From Phorcus lineatus (Eukaryota; Mollusca; Gastropoda; Trochida; Trochidae), in assembly GCA_921293015.1 (NCBI GenBank), contig OV121092.1:8934001-8998000 (forward strand): a stretch of DNA of 64,000 nt, given 5' to 3'. This document shows, piece after piece, positions 12,501 to 26,338 of the stretch. The notes under the pieces are model-generated. The model was given only the letters and a program-made list of their open reading frames with translations, did not search any database and was not told where the DNA came from. Numbering within the stretch: position 1 is the first letter of the stretch; each line of letters starts with the position of its first letter. The position numbers were made by a program, and so were the translations under genes.

Positions 12501-15500
12501 ACAGAAGCAATCTGTACTGCAGTTTTATGAATAACAAAACAGGTAAATCAATCAAAAAGATATTCTAAAAGTTGGTTTGACTCGGATTACGAAAAAAAAG
12601 CTGAGAGATGCAGACTTCTCATTTGGTTTCGTAAATATGAAGATAAACGAACATTTGACCAAACCTGCTTTGCAAGGAACCAATATAATTCTCTCTGTCG
12701 AAAAAAACGACTTGAGTATTTCAGAGAAAAGCAAACATCCATAGAAAATAGCGTAACTAACTCCAAAAATTTGGTCTAAACTTTAAACTTTAAATAGGAC
12801 TGAAATAGGGCAAAACAACATCAATATAGATGATTGTTTTTTTACATTTCAGACAACTCTTTTGTGGTTCTGATACAGGGGGTGAGAGTAATGACATTAA
12901 TAATCACGGAATATTAACCAAAATAATTCCGAGCTTAAGGAAGCGATATTCGACTCGCCAATAACTAGAGAAGAGATTCTAGACAGTATCAGAAATCTTA
13001 AAATAAACAAATCACCAGCACTGGAGAAAATAGAGTAGTTTAATGAGGTTTCATGAGAAGGAAATGCCGAATTTCAGCTACAGTATACGAGAGGAAACTG
13101 GCAGTTTCCTATAATTTCATGCAGAGTATACGCCTAGTTTCCAAACGAAGGATACTCTTGGAAATTATATTAAACTATATGAAACTAGAGGAAATTATTG
13201 AAAATTCTTAAAAACATTCTTTACTTCTTCAAAAACAATATGCAAAAGGTATTATTGATTTACAACTTCAAAGATAGGTAATTTGACGTTAATATCATGA
13301 GTTTGAATGGCATTGTCAAACATTTCCATCACAATTACTAGTGCAAGTATGACAAAAGAACAAAATTCAAAGGTTAAATGTAGAACAACAGAAGTCTTAA
13401 CTTATTCAAACTCATGGCAGGAAAGGGGGAACTTTGGAAAATTTTAGATAACGTAGTGAATCTGACTCTACACTATCATAAAGCATTGATGTTGCAGATT
13501 AAACGAAATATGATTATTGACTTGACAATTTGCTCGATAACATAAAATGTTAATTACAAATCAAAATGTGTATATAAAATATATTTCAAGTTGGCCGAGT
13601 TTTATATTATTTTGGATTTATTATACAATAAGATCTTCAAAAAACCGTCTTATCAAATGTTTTGTCAACTGTAGTTAATCACTGACATGAGCGTCAAAAT
13701 TAGTATTTAGACATCTATTTGACATGACTTGCAAAAACTGTTACATCAGTCAGTCCAATAGTTTACAAAAGTATAAATATTGGATACAAAACCATGTGTT
13801 GATTCCGCTTAACATAACAAAATGATGATTGAAACGTTGCAACTTGTTTATGTATGATCATTGAATATACAACTATTACAGTCACAACATGTTTAAAAAA
13901 AGGAATATGTAGAAGGTAAACAAATAATAATAATAAATTTAAACTAATATGCACTAATAACACGTAATATAATATTCTTTCTTAATACTAATCAAATATG
14001 ACTTATCATTACCTGCATTTTTCTTTGGGAATAATCTTTCAAAGTATCCTTTCTTACACACATAATATCTGACAATATACAAACTACATGCAAATTGAAT
14101 AAAGACATTTGTCACTTTAATTCAATACCAGTTTTTGTATTTTGCATCAAGTGATTCTCTTACTTAATTAGCAGCAATTACAGTGGGAGCAATGATGTGT
14201 ATTTGTGGTCGTTATGTATATCAGGGTGTGTATTGTGATAAAGTGACACGGCTACCCTGCTATTTATATGCAAGGGTCTTCTTTTGATGCAGATACGCAT
14301 TCTGAAGGACATGGCACAATATTATCTTGTTGCTATACCTCTAAGAAAGCATATTGATATATTCAGTCTGGCGCCTTTAATTATGTATAAAGACATCAAA
14401 TTGACAGCAATCCCAAACCTGTACTGGCTCGTGTATCATGCCATCGTAAATCTTGTGACGTATTTATTATAATGAACATGAAAGTTTGAACCTGAATCTC
14501 TATTTTACAGATCAAGTACAAATAAGTATTATTTATTCGCCATTGGATTTCGGTATATCACCGATTGTATAGATGGTATAATAGCTCAGAAACTATTCTC
14601 AAGACGTCTAGTTTCAGTTTTACTTTTTGGTATGGGCGTTGTATGGGACGTAATTATGTCCTAAGACATGTTTACATAATACTTATTCTAAACTGTGTTG
14701 AACTGTATACAAAAACTCATACTAAAGATACATTCTAGTTTATGTCGGTATTTGGTGTTGGCGTAATTATTAGTTTTTATACATTTGACATAAGTAGTTC
14801 CCATTAAACGATGGGCAAATGTTAATTTAATGGATACTGTTTACAATTTATATTCTGATTATAATAAACGACTTTTAACTTTGTTCAAATAACACTGAGT
14901 ATTCACAGAATGTTTTGTTTTGTAAATTATCTAGTCAGAAAAAATGTTGCCTACTAATGCTGCCATTATGCAAGGGGCAGTTGTTGGGGTAAGTCACGGT
15001 CAAATAATTTACAAATATGAAAAGGAAGGCGAATGGAGGAGGTCAAACATGACCTTTGAATGACATACAGCACGTTAATCAAAACAAGCCGAGGAAAAAA
15101 TACCAAGTGCCAATATGTATAACTGTATCTGAATAATACTATCAGATTCATTACTACAGTCGTTTGGTGGATGAAAAGAGTGAGTGAGTTGGGGTATAAC
15201 GTGTTTTAAACAATATTTCAATTATCAAAAGACGCGGATGACAAGCATCCATCCAAAAGAGAGTGGACTGATCAGGGAGAACGGAAAGGATAAGGGAAAG
15301 AGGGAAATAGAGACATAGTGAGAGATAGACAGTAGGTTTCCCCCCGCCGGGCCTAAACCACGAGCAACTTCGGCTGGCATAGACAGACAGACAGAAATAG
15401 TTTATCTAAGTGTCACAAGTCAATCAAGCACTTTGATAAAACATTATATAATATAACGTAAGTCTGTTAACAACCAGCCAAATTTTGGCTTTTGACACAC

Positions 15501-18500
15501 TGTTAGAAAAAATAACACTGTATATATATATACTGTATACAAGTTATAGATAAATAGATAATAAATAGCAGAATATATGCGATGATTTAAAATACAAGGT
15601 GATAAAAAGATGTAAAGGGGATTTTAAGTAAAAGACTGAAGCCTTAAAAACAAAGTTTTAATAGTTATGTATTTATAAGTTTTAATGGTCGCGGAATGAT
15701 TAATAATAATGTAAAGATACACAAAACAACTAAGAATAACCAAACAAATATAATAATAAGACCAAACAATTTTTACAGTATATTTTGCAACCTCGAGATA
15801 CATGTACCTATCATGTACCGTATTTTTAGTCAGTAATGTGTTAAGACACAGTATATCCTTTGTTTTATATAGAGTTTAATATATGGTACCTTTTAACATG
15901 TTTTACGCTTTATCGTATGTAGCCCATGATTATTTTTGTTTTGTTTTAGTCTCTCATAACCCTAAATGGGTGGCTCTTAATCTATGTTTGTTTACCTGTA
16001 TTAATGTGTTTAATGCAAAGAGGTGAGACTTTAATAAAATATTTGTCTGTCTGTCTATACTCCCGTTAACTATGTACAAATACTTATTTTCTGTTCCAGA
16101 GATATTAGATTCAGTACATAATAGCGTATCATCCGAAAGCGTCTTGCAATTTTCCTTACAAAAATTCATTTTAAGCCTTCGACTATTTGTTGTGATTCAA
16201 ACATACCAGTCTTCGCTGGCCAATTGTTTATAAAAAGGACGCTCAAATGCACAGTGCAGACTGGTCAAGAAAATGCGTATCAAAAGTTAAGTAATGTATC
16301 AGATAACATTATAGTAAGATGAATATTAAAATGTTTTTGTTGTTAACAGTCATTGCATCCTGCATTAAAACAAGTATACTTTATCCTTATTTACACTGTT
16401 TAAAAAAAAATTATTTCAATAATTTCGTTTACTAATATCCTTCTCTGCTTTCAGCGAAAAGAATAGCCCATACAATATACATTTTGTTAATCGGACTAGC
16501 CGGCAATCAATGATGCCTCTTTGATCTCAAATGGTAATTAACTGGACGCAATTAGTGTGGATGGTGGAGCAGGAGGGAGGGCAGGAGTGAGGGGGGGGGG
16601 GGCTGGGGCTGGGGTAAGCATGACATTCACTAGGCAGAGCGTCTGACAGGATGCTTTTATTGTTATTCAGCGGTCTGTGAGACACAGAAATTATTCCCGC
16701 TATGCCCATGTCTATTTTCCCTGTAATATCGGATTATAACATGTGACCCTTATTGGTTAAATCAAGAATGCGATTTTCATTGTGAAGTCACATGAGAACT
16801 ATAATATAGATATAGCCAATGAAACGAGTTTACAATTTAACAAGCTTAGTATGTTGAGCAATTCGTTTTTTTATTAACAACATTCATTTCGGAGGTCAAT
16901 TTATTAGACATAGAACCACAAGCACATCATACTTGAACCAAACGGTTAAATTGAAATGTCCAAAAACATATTTATTTGTTATTTGTTAACCTCAATAGAC
17001 GATGATGACGCTTCTCCCGAACACAGTGTTTAGAACAATATATTCACAGATGATATATTTACAAGTTTGCAAAAGTAACAAATTGTTTACTAACGTATAT
17101 CAATTCTTTTAAATATTTAGTGAAATGAGGGAGTAATTATTTTCCTGAGTCACCTTCGGATTATTAAATGATATCAAATGTATGAAAACTTTCATTAAAA
17201 ATACTTTAACTCTACGATGTGCTAACAGTAAACTAAGTAAATGTTTGGATCATTCAACAACATATTTCATAACATTTTCAAAGATATTTTATATTTCTTT
17301 TAATAAGTCATCATTCCTTTTTCCTTCCGCTGTCGCATCCCATGGTTATTGGTGACTGTCAGACATTCATAAAGGTTTTATCACATGTGAAAGGGTCTTA
17401 TATATATATAATCTAATATTACAGCTTACCTGTTCGTTGAGGTCTTATCGAGAAGCTTTCCAGGTCTCTGTTTGAACTGTGAGAAAGCAGGTGCACATTT
17501 GTGCTCCATGGTAATTAACAGTTCGTTAACTAGTCTAGCCGACACTCAAGGATGTCTCTCTGATCTCAACTTGACAATAAACTTGTGGGGCAGGATACGG
17601 GTGCGTGTGAGAGGGAGTCACCAATAGAAGTGAGGCGCTAAGCAGACGTGCCTGACACACAAAAATTAACGATATTAAAATCAGAAGTGAAATATACAAA
17701 AGAGCATCTTTCCCCCACCATAGTATGCCAATGATTTCATTAAAAATGAAGAACGTTGTGAGAATGAAAGTATTAATAAGTCTTTATACTGTACCACCTT
17801 AAGAAACTGATGTTACCAAGTCACTCTAGGAGGAATCAATATTGAATAATCGTGAATATTAAAAAGGTAGCTTATTTCAATGAATGTATTCTTTCAAAAA
17901 TTAATGCATCGGGTCATTACATTACATTGTTTCGTCCATACAATTCAAACATAAGAAATGAAGTTTACATTTATTAAGAATGTTCAGTTGTCTCTTGTAT
18001 CTGACTTAAATCAAATTAAAACTTATTGCACGCAAATAATTCATTTCTTTGAATAAATAGGATTTTTTCCCTTGCTATCTGATTATATTTATTTCAATGA
18101 AATATGTATTGAATACATAACTGGAAAGGTATTAATATAACACTTCTATATCAATCGATAGTCAGTTTGTTGAATAAAAATAAGTTTGCATCAAATCATA
18201 TCAAACATCAATATAAGGCAACAATATTAGCTTGCTTGCTTGAGTTGAGAGTTTGAAAATATCAGGCAGTATTTTTTCTTTTAGTAATAATAATGATTAA
18301 AGTCAATCGGAAAGCGACAGTTCTTACAGACAAGTCCTACCCTCATTCAGACATTGAGACGCCAAGGTAATTAGTTTACCACAATTGACTTTTTCGGTGC
18401 TTTATGGTCACCTAATCAAAGGAGATATGCCAATTAGTGTCAGCGACCAATCTGTATGCATCTCAACCTGTTTAGTGCCAGAGCCCATCACCACTGCCGA

Positions 18501-21500
18501 TTTATGTAATCGGTGCTATTCATTTTGCTTTGCCAAGAGATCGGAAATATTCGGTGAAATTTTGATTATTTACATCCCTTTGGTTATTTAACTCCTTTTC
18601 TAATTTGACTTTCCCATTCACATAAAGATTAACATAACAACGTCAGCAAAATTACCTCATGGTGTAAGCAGTTAAGAAATGACACAGATTATTCGATTTG
18701 GTTTAAACATTTATTGTTTCATAAATTGAACAGAAAACAACGTCTATGTAATAAAATGCAAGTGCGATATCAACATTATCATAAAGTTGTAGGAGATGCC
18801 TAATGACTGGCTGATGCTTAAAGTTGATTGATATGAGTTGTGCTTTGGAACGATGTAAGTAATAATGTGGTTACAAATTTATTGAAAACGGTTACTTTTA
18901 CTTATTAACTGGTGTAAAAAGTTTATTCTTTATAAATAGTAACTGCAAATTATTTATTGAACATTACAACATATTCTGCGAAAAACAATAAATAAATCAT
19001 CAAGTATAAAATTCCACTATGTTATCCACAGTGTGTTCCTTTTGTCTAAAAGAGTGGGGAATATGGAAAGGAAGAAGTATATAGTATATATTTCATTTAA
19101 ATGTAGATGCCAATAAGAAGATGATATGTGTGATCTAAAGAGAAGCATATAATCAAAATCTTTATAGCAACAACCTGAGAAAGACGTTTGTAAAACTGTC
19201 CCGGTATTTAACATTTCCTGTTGTTTGACGATGAAGATTTGAGGATTAAGGTTAACGAGCCCACTCATGATAATAGTTATGAAAACAATTAAACGTATTA
19301 AAATCCTTTACTCACTTTGCATATCATCGTGACCACATGCTGTTTTGATGTATACCGTGTACCACTAGTTTTGCTCCAAGAAATAATACAAAGATGAAAG
19401 CTGTCTTCTACGCCTCAGATAGGTCAGGTAAGAGTAATTATATATAAATCTTCAATGCTCTTTTGGCCTCTATTTGTTTATGCCATGTTTCAAAATCTAA
19501 TCTAAAAAAATGTCATGTGACATGCTTTTTCAAAATATAGACATATTTCTGGCAACCTATTCCCATGATATCGGATAACATGAAATATATCTTCTATCTA
19601 TATTTTGGACAATAATAAGTAAGGGATATTTAACTTTTGATAAATATTTTTTCAATATGTAAATAATTGAAATTATCATAATTCATGTTATAAACAATTA
19701 CATTTGAATCACATCCCTAACTTTATTATCTAATTTATTATGCATTGTTATTTTGAATAGGAAAATGTGTTGCTAATTAAGATTTTCATTAGGCACCAAA
19801 CTTTGACAGATGATTATAGAAGCGGTAGATATTATCTATGAATTGTTATTATAGAATCATTGTCGCTATACATATCAATTTCTTATAGGTAGTGAGTTCA
19901 ATGCTAGCTGTGAAAGACACATTTCAAGCACAAGTTAAGAAGAGTCCGTAGTAAGAAATTTAGATTTTCTGTATCGAGTTGTAATGACGTATTTCCCCTA
20001 CACTTTTCATAGATTTGAGTCTAAACACAGAGCACAATTATCTTTAAAATTCTACATTAATCCCTTCTTACTGATTGTTATGAAATAGTGCTTTAATTTG
20101 CTTTAAATACACTGTCTGTGATATCTTATCTAGATTCCAGATAGATATCAATTTTTACTAGCAAAAGTAGTAATTGATTGATCTTTGAATCTCTTGCGTC
20201 TTACAATGAAAGCAACATTTGTCATTACAGTCAAAACCCTTTGAAGTTTCACCGAAGGTAACTTACGTTGTTTTAATGGATTAAAACGTTTGGTTATAAT
20301 ACAGAAATGAATATATAAGAATTTTCGCTCACCCTGACTGAAGGCACTGACTACTCACTGATTGACTTTTCGATTTTAACTCACCAATTACCTCTATTGT
20401 TCGCAAGATGCAGTTGGTCAGTATAATCCCCTGGTCTGTTAGTTTAAACATCACAAATGTTGCTTTCCCGGTAATGAACCGAATCACTTTAGGAATCTGT
20501 ACAAGATTCACAAAAAGTGAAATATACTTAGGTATACATTTTCAATATAACTGTCACCTTGTTTCTTTGCCTCATTACTTGATTATTTTAAGGGTGATTA
20601 TTGCTTGTATTTATTACGCGTAAACGATAAACTGTTTACATCTCAAGTTTGTTCGTTGTTGTTGGGTTGGGGTTTAAGCGTCTACTTGTTTAAAACAAGC
20701 TTTACCAATTATTTGTATAGGTTCCTGCAAACCGGAAAACATCAGTCATGCCGACAAAAATGAAGACATGCACAGACGCAGTCCCTATTAAATCAGCGCC
20801 AAAACCCCTTTCTTTCACTGATAGGTGATTCAAAAGAATATCAATGATAGCAATGATACACACAAATGATCATGGATCATAGGTAAACTGAAATAGTCTG
20901 TACAAAATTAAACTGCAAACAAATGTCGTTGAAAACAATTATACATCTATGAACTGTAAATATTAATTTTATTTTCACTACATATATTCTATACAGAAAT
21001 AAAGCATTGTTTTCACAGAGACGGTATTTGTTTTGTTAGTGTCTGTTTCCATTCAGACAAGTCACTCAGACCAATTACGTGACATACGTGACCACTCGTT
21101 AGATGTCAATGACGCTGTATAAACACATGCAGGTGCAGAGAGGTGACCCCCTCTAAATCTCTATGTAATTAGGATGGCGCGTCACGTGACTGCTTTATAA
21201 AAACAAAAAGTAACTCAACATTAACAAGTTGTCCAATGAGATCTCAGGGGCTAAATAATAACCACTGAACTTTAGTAAGCATTAGACAGTCATAGAATTT
21301 GTTCATGATTTGTCATAATGTGAAAAAACTTTGGTCGTGTTAGGTTAAACTTTCTGCCGTAGTTGAATATGTGTTCTTAACTATAACAGGATTTGGATAA
21401 TTGTGTTTGTATGGATACATTCTCTGAAAAAGGTACGTTTCATATGTTTGTTTTGCAGCTGAACTATCAGTATACTTGCTTTGATAGTATAAATTATGTA

Positions 21501-24500
21501 TATACGGTTTATTTGCATTTGATTTGTAGAACATATTTTGAATGTAGTCTTCAGTCACAGCCATAAGCATTTACTAAGCTTTGTCACCGCGCTACACAAT
21601 GTCTTCAATAACGATCACATCAATGAATTGAACTAAAAACTAAAATCATATTTCTATGTTGTAACGTATAGATTATGCCTATGAATGAAAGGTACCATTT
21701 ATCCCTTTAATACACCAGTACAAACCCTTTAATTTTTATTAATAGCATATGGTTAGAATATAAAATTCAATTAATGCTACTTATCACTATCTGTGTAATT
21801 TAATAAACATTTTTATATATGAATATTTATTCAGAGTGTTTAAGTATCTTTTTTTTCATTTGTACAACAAAGATACACCAAAATTCTCTAACAGGACATA
21901 ACTTATTATTTCATGTTATCTCTACTAAACATTTCTTCAACACATAATTGTAAACATATAATAATTTTCAACTTGACACAAACACAAACATTTCCTGCAG
22001 TTTCCTCTAGTTTCCTTAAGTTTCATGGCATTTCCTTCGCTGAGGAAATTCCCTGGTTAATGCTGATGAAATGTCATTAAACGCCTAGGGTTTCCTCCAG
22101 AGGAAATTGCATTAAACTCTTAGGGTTTAATGCCGTATAATGCATGAGGAAACCCCACCTTTTCTTGCAGTGCAGGGACTGATGGCATGATATCAGATTT
22201 CTTTAAAAATTCAACAGATCTCATTGTACCATACCTGGATTTGTTATTCAACATCATACTAGAAAATGGTACCTTCCCACATTCATGGACGATTGGTATG
22301 ATTGTTCCAATTCTTAACATGTAGAAGGTAATGACCCAAATAGTTTCAAAGGAATAATGTTATTCAGTATTTTAGTAAGATTTTCTCATATATTATTAAT
22401 AGGAGACTTGTGAATTAGGGTGAGAAAATGGATAAGATAAATGAATCACAAGCTGGTTTTAGAAACGGATATACCACTACTGACAATATCGTGGGTTTAG
22501 AACAAGAAGGTACCAAGTGCACTTTTCATAGTTTTGTGAAAAACGCATTTAAAGGTTTCATGTGATCATTGCAATTATTTTGCTGTTATTTATCGGTCTG
22601 ACATGTACCTCTAGTGACTTTACTTCAGTTATGAATAAAGTCAATCTTTTAAATTTTACCATTTTCTGATTAGGCTAATTATCGCAGTTGGTACTTTTGA
22701 AAATCATGGAAAACACAAATATGCAAAAAGGTACCAAGTGCCACTTAGTACCTTATGACTGAACACTTTGGAAAGAGATTCAGAGCAAAAAAAGTCCCAA
22801 GTGACACTTGGTATCTTTTTGTACTCAACAGTTTTCATGTTTGCAGTCAAGATTATAGGTACCAAGTGGCATTTGGTACCTTGTTGTAAAATTTGTGGTT
22901 GAGTTAGGGCAAACATTGGTAATATTTGGGGTTTTTTGCAGTTACTTTGCTAAGATTAGTTGTTAACCACACATTGGTCATTGTGAGTTTATGCGGGGCT
23001 TTAATCGATGATACAACAACATTTAAAAATTGAATAAATAGACATTTCAAGATCTAAAATGATCAAATTTATTAAATATTGTTGTAAATGTGTGTTTTCT
23101 TAAAGGGGCAGGAGCACATTTTTTTTTTTAAATTGTATTTTGTTAATATTTTCTCCAATAAATTGTAGTTAATGCCAAATACATTATAGGGTCAAACAGC
23201 TCATGATTACCTAATTTATTATCTGTAGTCATAGAAGCAATTTTTGGGTTTGCCTAGCTTAACCAAATTGTGTACGTTCGTCTAAAGACTCCTTTCAATT
23301 GGTAACATTTATTTTATTTTTTCGAGAGATACCCCAAACCCGACTCTGTGTTGCAAGTGATTGTGCCAATACTATTACATTGTTGGAAATGAATTAAATC
23401 AAATAAATAATTCAGAATAAGGTTATTATTCATTTAAAATCTTAAAGTAAGTTTTTTTTATATTTCCTTTTTGAAGATATGCATTAAAATAACATAAACT
23501 TTCTTTCCTTGAAAATCAATCATTTCTATTGGTGAAGGTTGTATTAGCTCATGAATACATTGTTTGAGTGTTTGTTGTATCAAAAGTTATGATCAGAACA
23601 TCATAAATATCAAATACAATTTCTGTATCTGTGTACTTTGATACTTTGATCTCCGATATCAATGAATGTGATGTTATTGTTTATGATAAAAATAGCAATG
23701 GCATTAAACACTGACTGCCATACACTAAGTCTGATGATCTGTAAAAAAGATGTGTTTCTAACAATTCAAGCAAATTATATTATTACACCCTGCACATATT
23801 CTATACATTTCTAATCAATATGATACGACTTTACTTTCATACTTTTAAAATAAAAACACTAACAAATTTTATAGCAAATAGATGATAGAAAATCATAACT
23901 TTGTTGTGTGTAAGAAAACCCAACGAGTTTTTTCGTTGGTCAACATCCCGTAATGATTTATCTTTAGAGTCAATTTCATTTGGGTAAATGAATAATGTTA
24001 AGTTTGGTAACCTATCATTTACAATATCCCAAAATCAAATAATTGTGGTGGAAAAGTGGAAGTTGAAACAACGCGTTGTCATTTCTTCTATTCTTATATA
24101 GTTGCTTTTAAGGGTTATTACTGTTAATAAGTTTAATGAAATAATCAGATTATATGCTTTTCTTCCAGCTAAATTTACTTTCATACAAATGTTCTAAATT
24201 TCATCCAGTCATTTTCCTTTTTCAATCATTGATTCTTTAAAAACTGGCGATTCATTTGCCTCATTAGTCTAAAGGCCAAATTATCAATTCAAAACGAATC
24301 ATTTCACCCCATTATTTGGACGAAAAGTATTACACGGAGAAACAAGGGGTGTCACCAAGCACAGATTATCTAAAAAAAGATTGCAAAATTAGATTTAAAT
24401 AGACTTTAATAGTCAATTTACATAAGACAATGCGGCACTTGGTACCTTTTTGCTCACAACAGTTTGTCTGTTGAGTGGTAAATTTTTGCACTTGGTACCT

Positions 24501-26284
24501 TTTTGCTCCAAACTTTTCTGAGTTATGCACTTGGTACCTTTTGATTCTCTCATTATCTCATTAACTAATTTAGATGTTAATTCCAAACTTTGCTGAGATG
24601 TGGCATGGATCGTACAGATTCCATTTCTGTCAAAAAGTGAAAAAGTGCCAAAAGTGCACTTGGTACCTATTTGTTCTAAACCCACGATATGTTTGTTACA
24701 AAGTATAATCCGAAGGTAATTGAATACAAAAGGAGGGAAGTTCTATGCCATTTTTGTCGATATTGCAAAAGCGTTCGATTGTGTACAAAGAAACAAACTT
24801 TGGTCCTTACGCCATGGTCTCAGTAACAAAATTGGTAAATTTATGTCAAATATGAGAATGTAAAGGCATGTGTTAAAAGTAAGCAAAAATTCTCGAAAAA
24901 GTTCGAATTACAACTTGGTGTAAGACAGCAGTGTATTTTAAATCCTTTCTTTTTTCATTTTTCATAAATGAGCTTGCTGTTCAAATTGAAACTAACTGTT
25001 TGAGCGGTATTTATTCAAGGATAACATGTCAGTTTCCCATTACGTTTTGTGTCTGTGTCATATTTAACAAGACAGTAATTGAAAAATTCTGACGTGGCAA
25101 TACTATTTTATAATCAACATGCTTAAAGAAGTTTTGTTTGAGTGGCATTCCAGAAGTTGCTAGTATAAAGAAGACAAAGATATTTTAAGGATGTAAAACT
25201 TTCACAATGGCAATGGTTTAAGTATAGATCCTTATTATGATTGATAACAGTAAACGGATCTATACCGAAATGTCACCTTTGTGAAAATAGGAAGCATGAA
25301 TGAAAAATTAATCAAGCAACACCTGATAAAGTGTCTATGAGCAATTAACTCACCAAGAGACTGAATGGCAGCTACTACCCTTCTCAAGCAATCTATAAAT
25401 CTTCACTTCATACTGAAAAGGCCACAGGCCTATAGTACATAAATAGATGATAATCATATACATACATAAATTCATACTACAGGGATAAAAAAAAATATTT
25501 CTAAAAAACATTGCATAATGGATGAACATGTCAAGAGTTTGTAATGTCATTTGATTGGTACTGCTAACGAGAGTCGAGTATTTTCTAAAACATGGATGTG
25601 TATGGTAAGATCTTTTAATATGAATGATAAGACGGACATATGAGAAGGGAATGATATTCATCTTCGATTTCATTTAAAACTATACATTTTTTCGCACCAT
25701 GTTTGCAGATGTATATCTTTGAGCCTTGTAGTTATTGACAGTATGAATGGTGTGTGTAACTCTATACATTGTTCATTCCAAACGTTTCCAAAATTTATTG
25801 AGTATAAGAAATCTTTAATGTTGGAGGCCCAATTTCTTTGTCCATATCTGTCGTACAATAGCATAATATTATAATTATTTTTGGGCATTCTATATGAATG
25901 CATATCTAATAACTTCAGCTTGTATTTAATTACTTTGATGCTTGTAAAAATATGCATATTACAATCCATTTGTGAAATACAAGGCCAAATATTTGTAATG
26001 AGTAACAAAATCTTTTCTCATTTAGATAATTTACCTTCCCTTTTTAAAGACTATTTTTGTTTGGTCTATATATACTGTCTATTTCCATGTATCACAGTAA
26101 TGTTCAAGTTCATATAATTGATTTTGGAGACCACTGTCGGTGCTCGAAAACATCCTTGAATTACTGTCTTGTTAAATATGACATAGACACAAAACGTAAT
26201 CCGAAACTGACATGTTATCCTTACAGATTGCAGATTGTGAAATATATGCAGAACTTGTGACTCAAATAACTAGGGGTATAAAAA

Positions 26285-26338
<54 letters not shown>

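Larger units (their letters stand above)
13019..22172. mobile_element. 9.15-kb DNA transposon with CACTG ends in a LINE
   Basis: Ends are CACTGGAGAAAATAG on the left and, reversed, CACTGCAAGAAAAGG on the right. They are flanked by a CAG direct duplication (13016-13018 and 22173-22175). Removing the element and one CAG restores the LINE reading KSPGTDGM. The outer 150-250 bases on both sides carry repeated GTTTCCTC/GAGGAAAC and AGTTTAATG words, like the subterminal repeats of CACTA (EnSpm) elements. CACTG termini with a 3-bp duplication fit that superfamily. I found no transposase-like frame inside, so it is probably non-autonomous. Its interior is mostly unique AT-rich DNA. Confidence 0.8.

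Noticed and set aside
25085..26270. Twin-priming inversion of one LINE
   Set aside because: In twin priming the inverted 5' part lies upstream of the 3' part; here it would lie beyond the 3' end.
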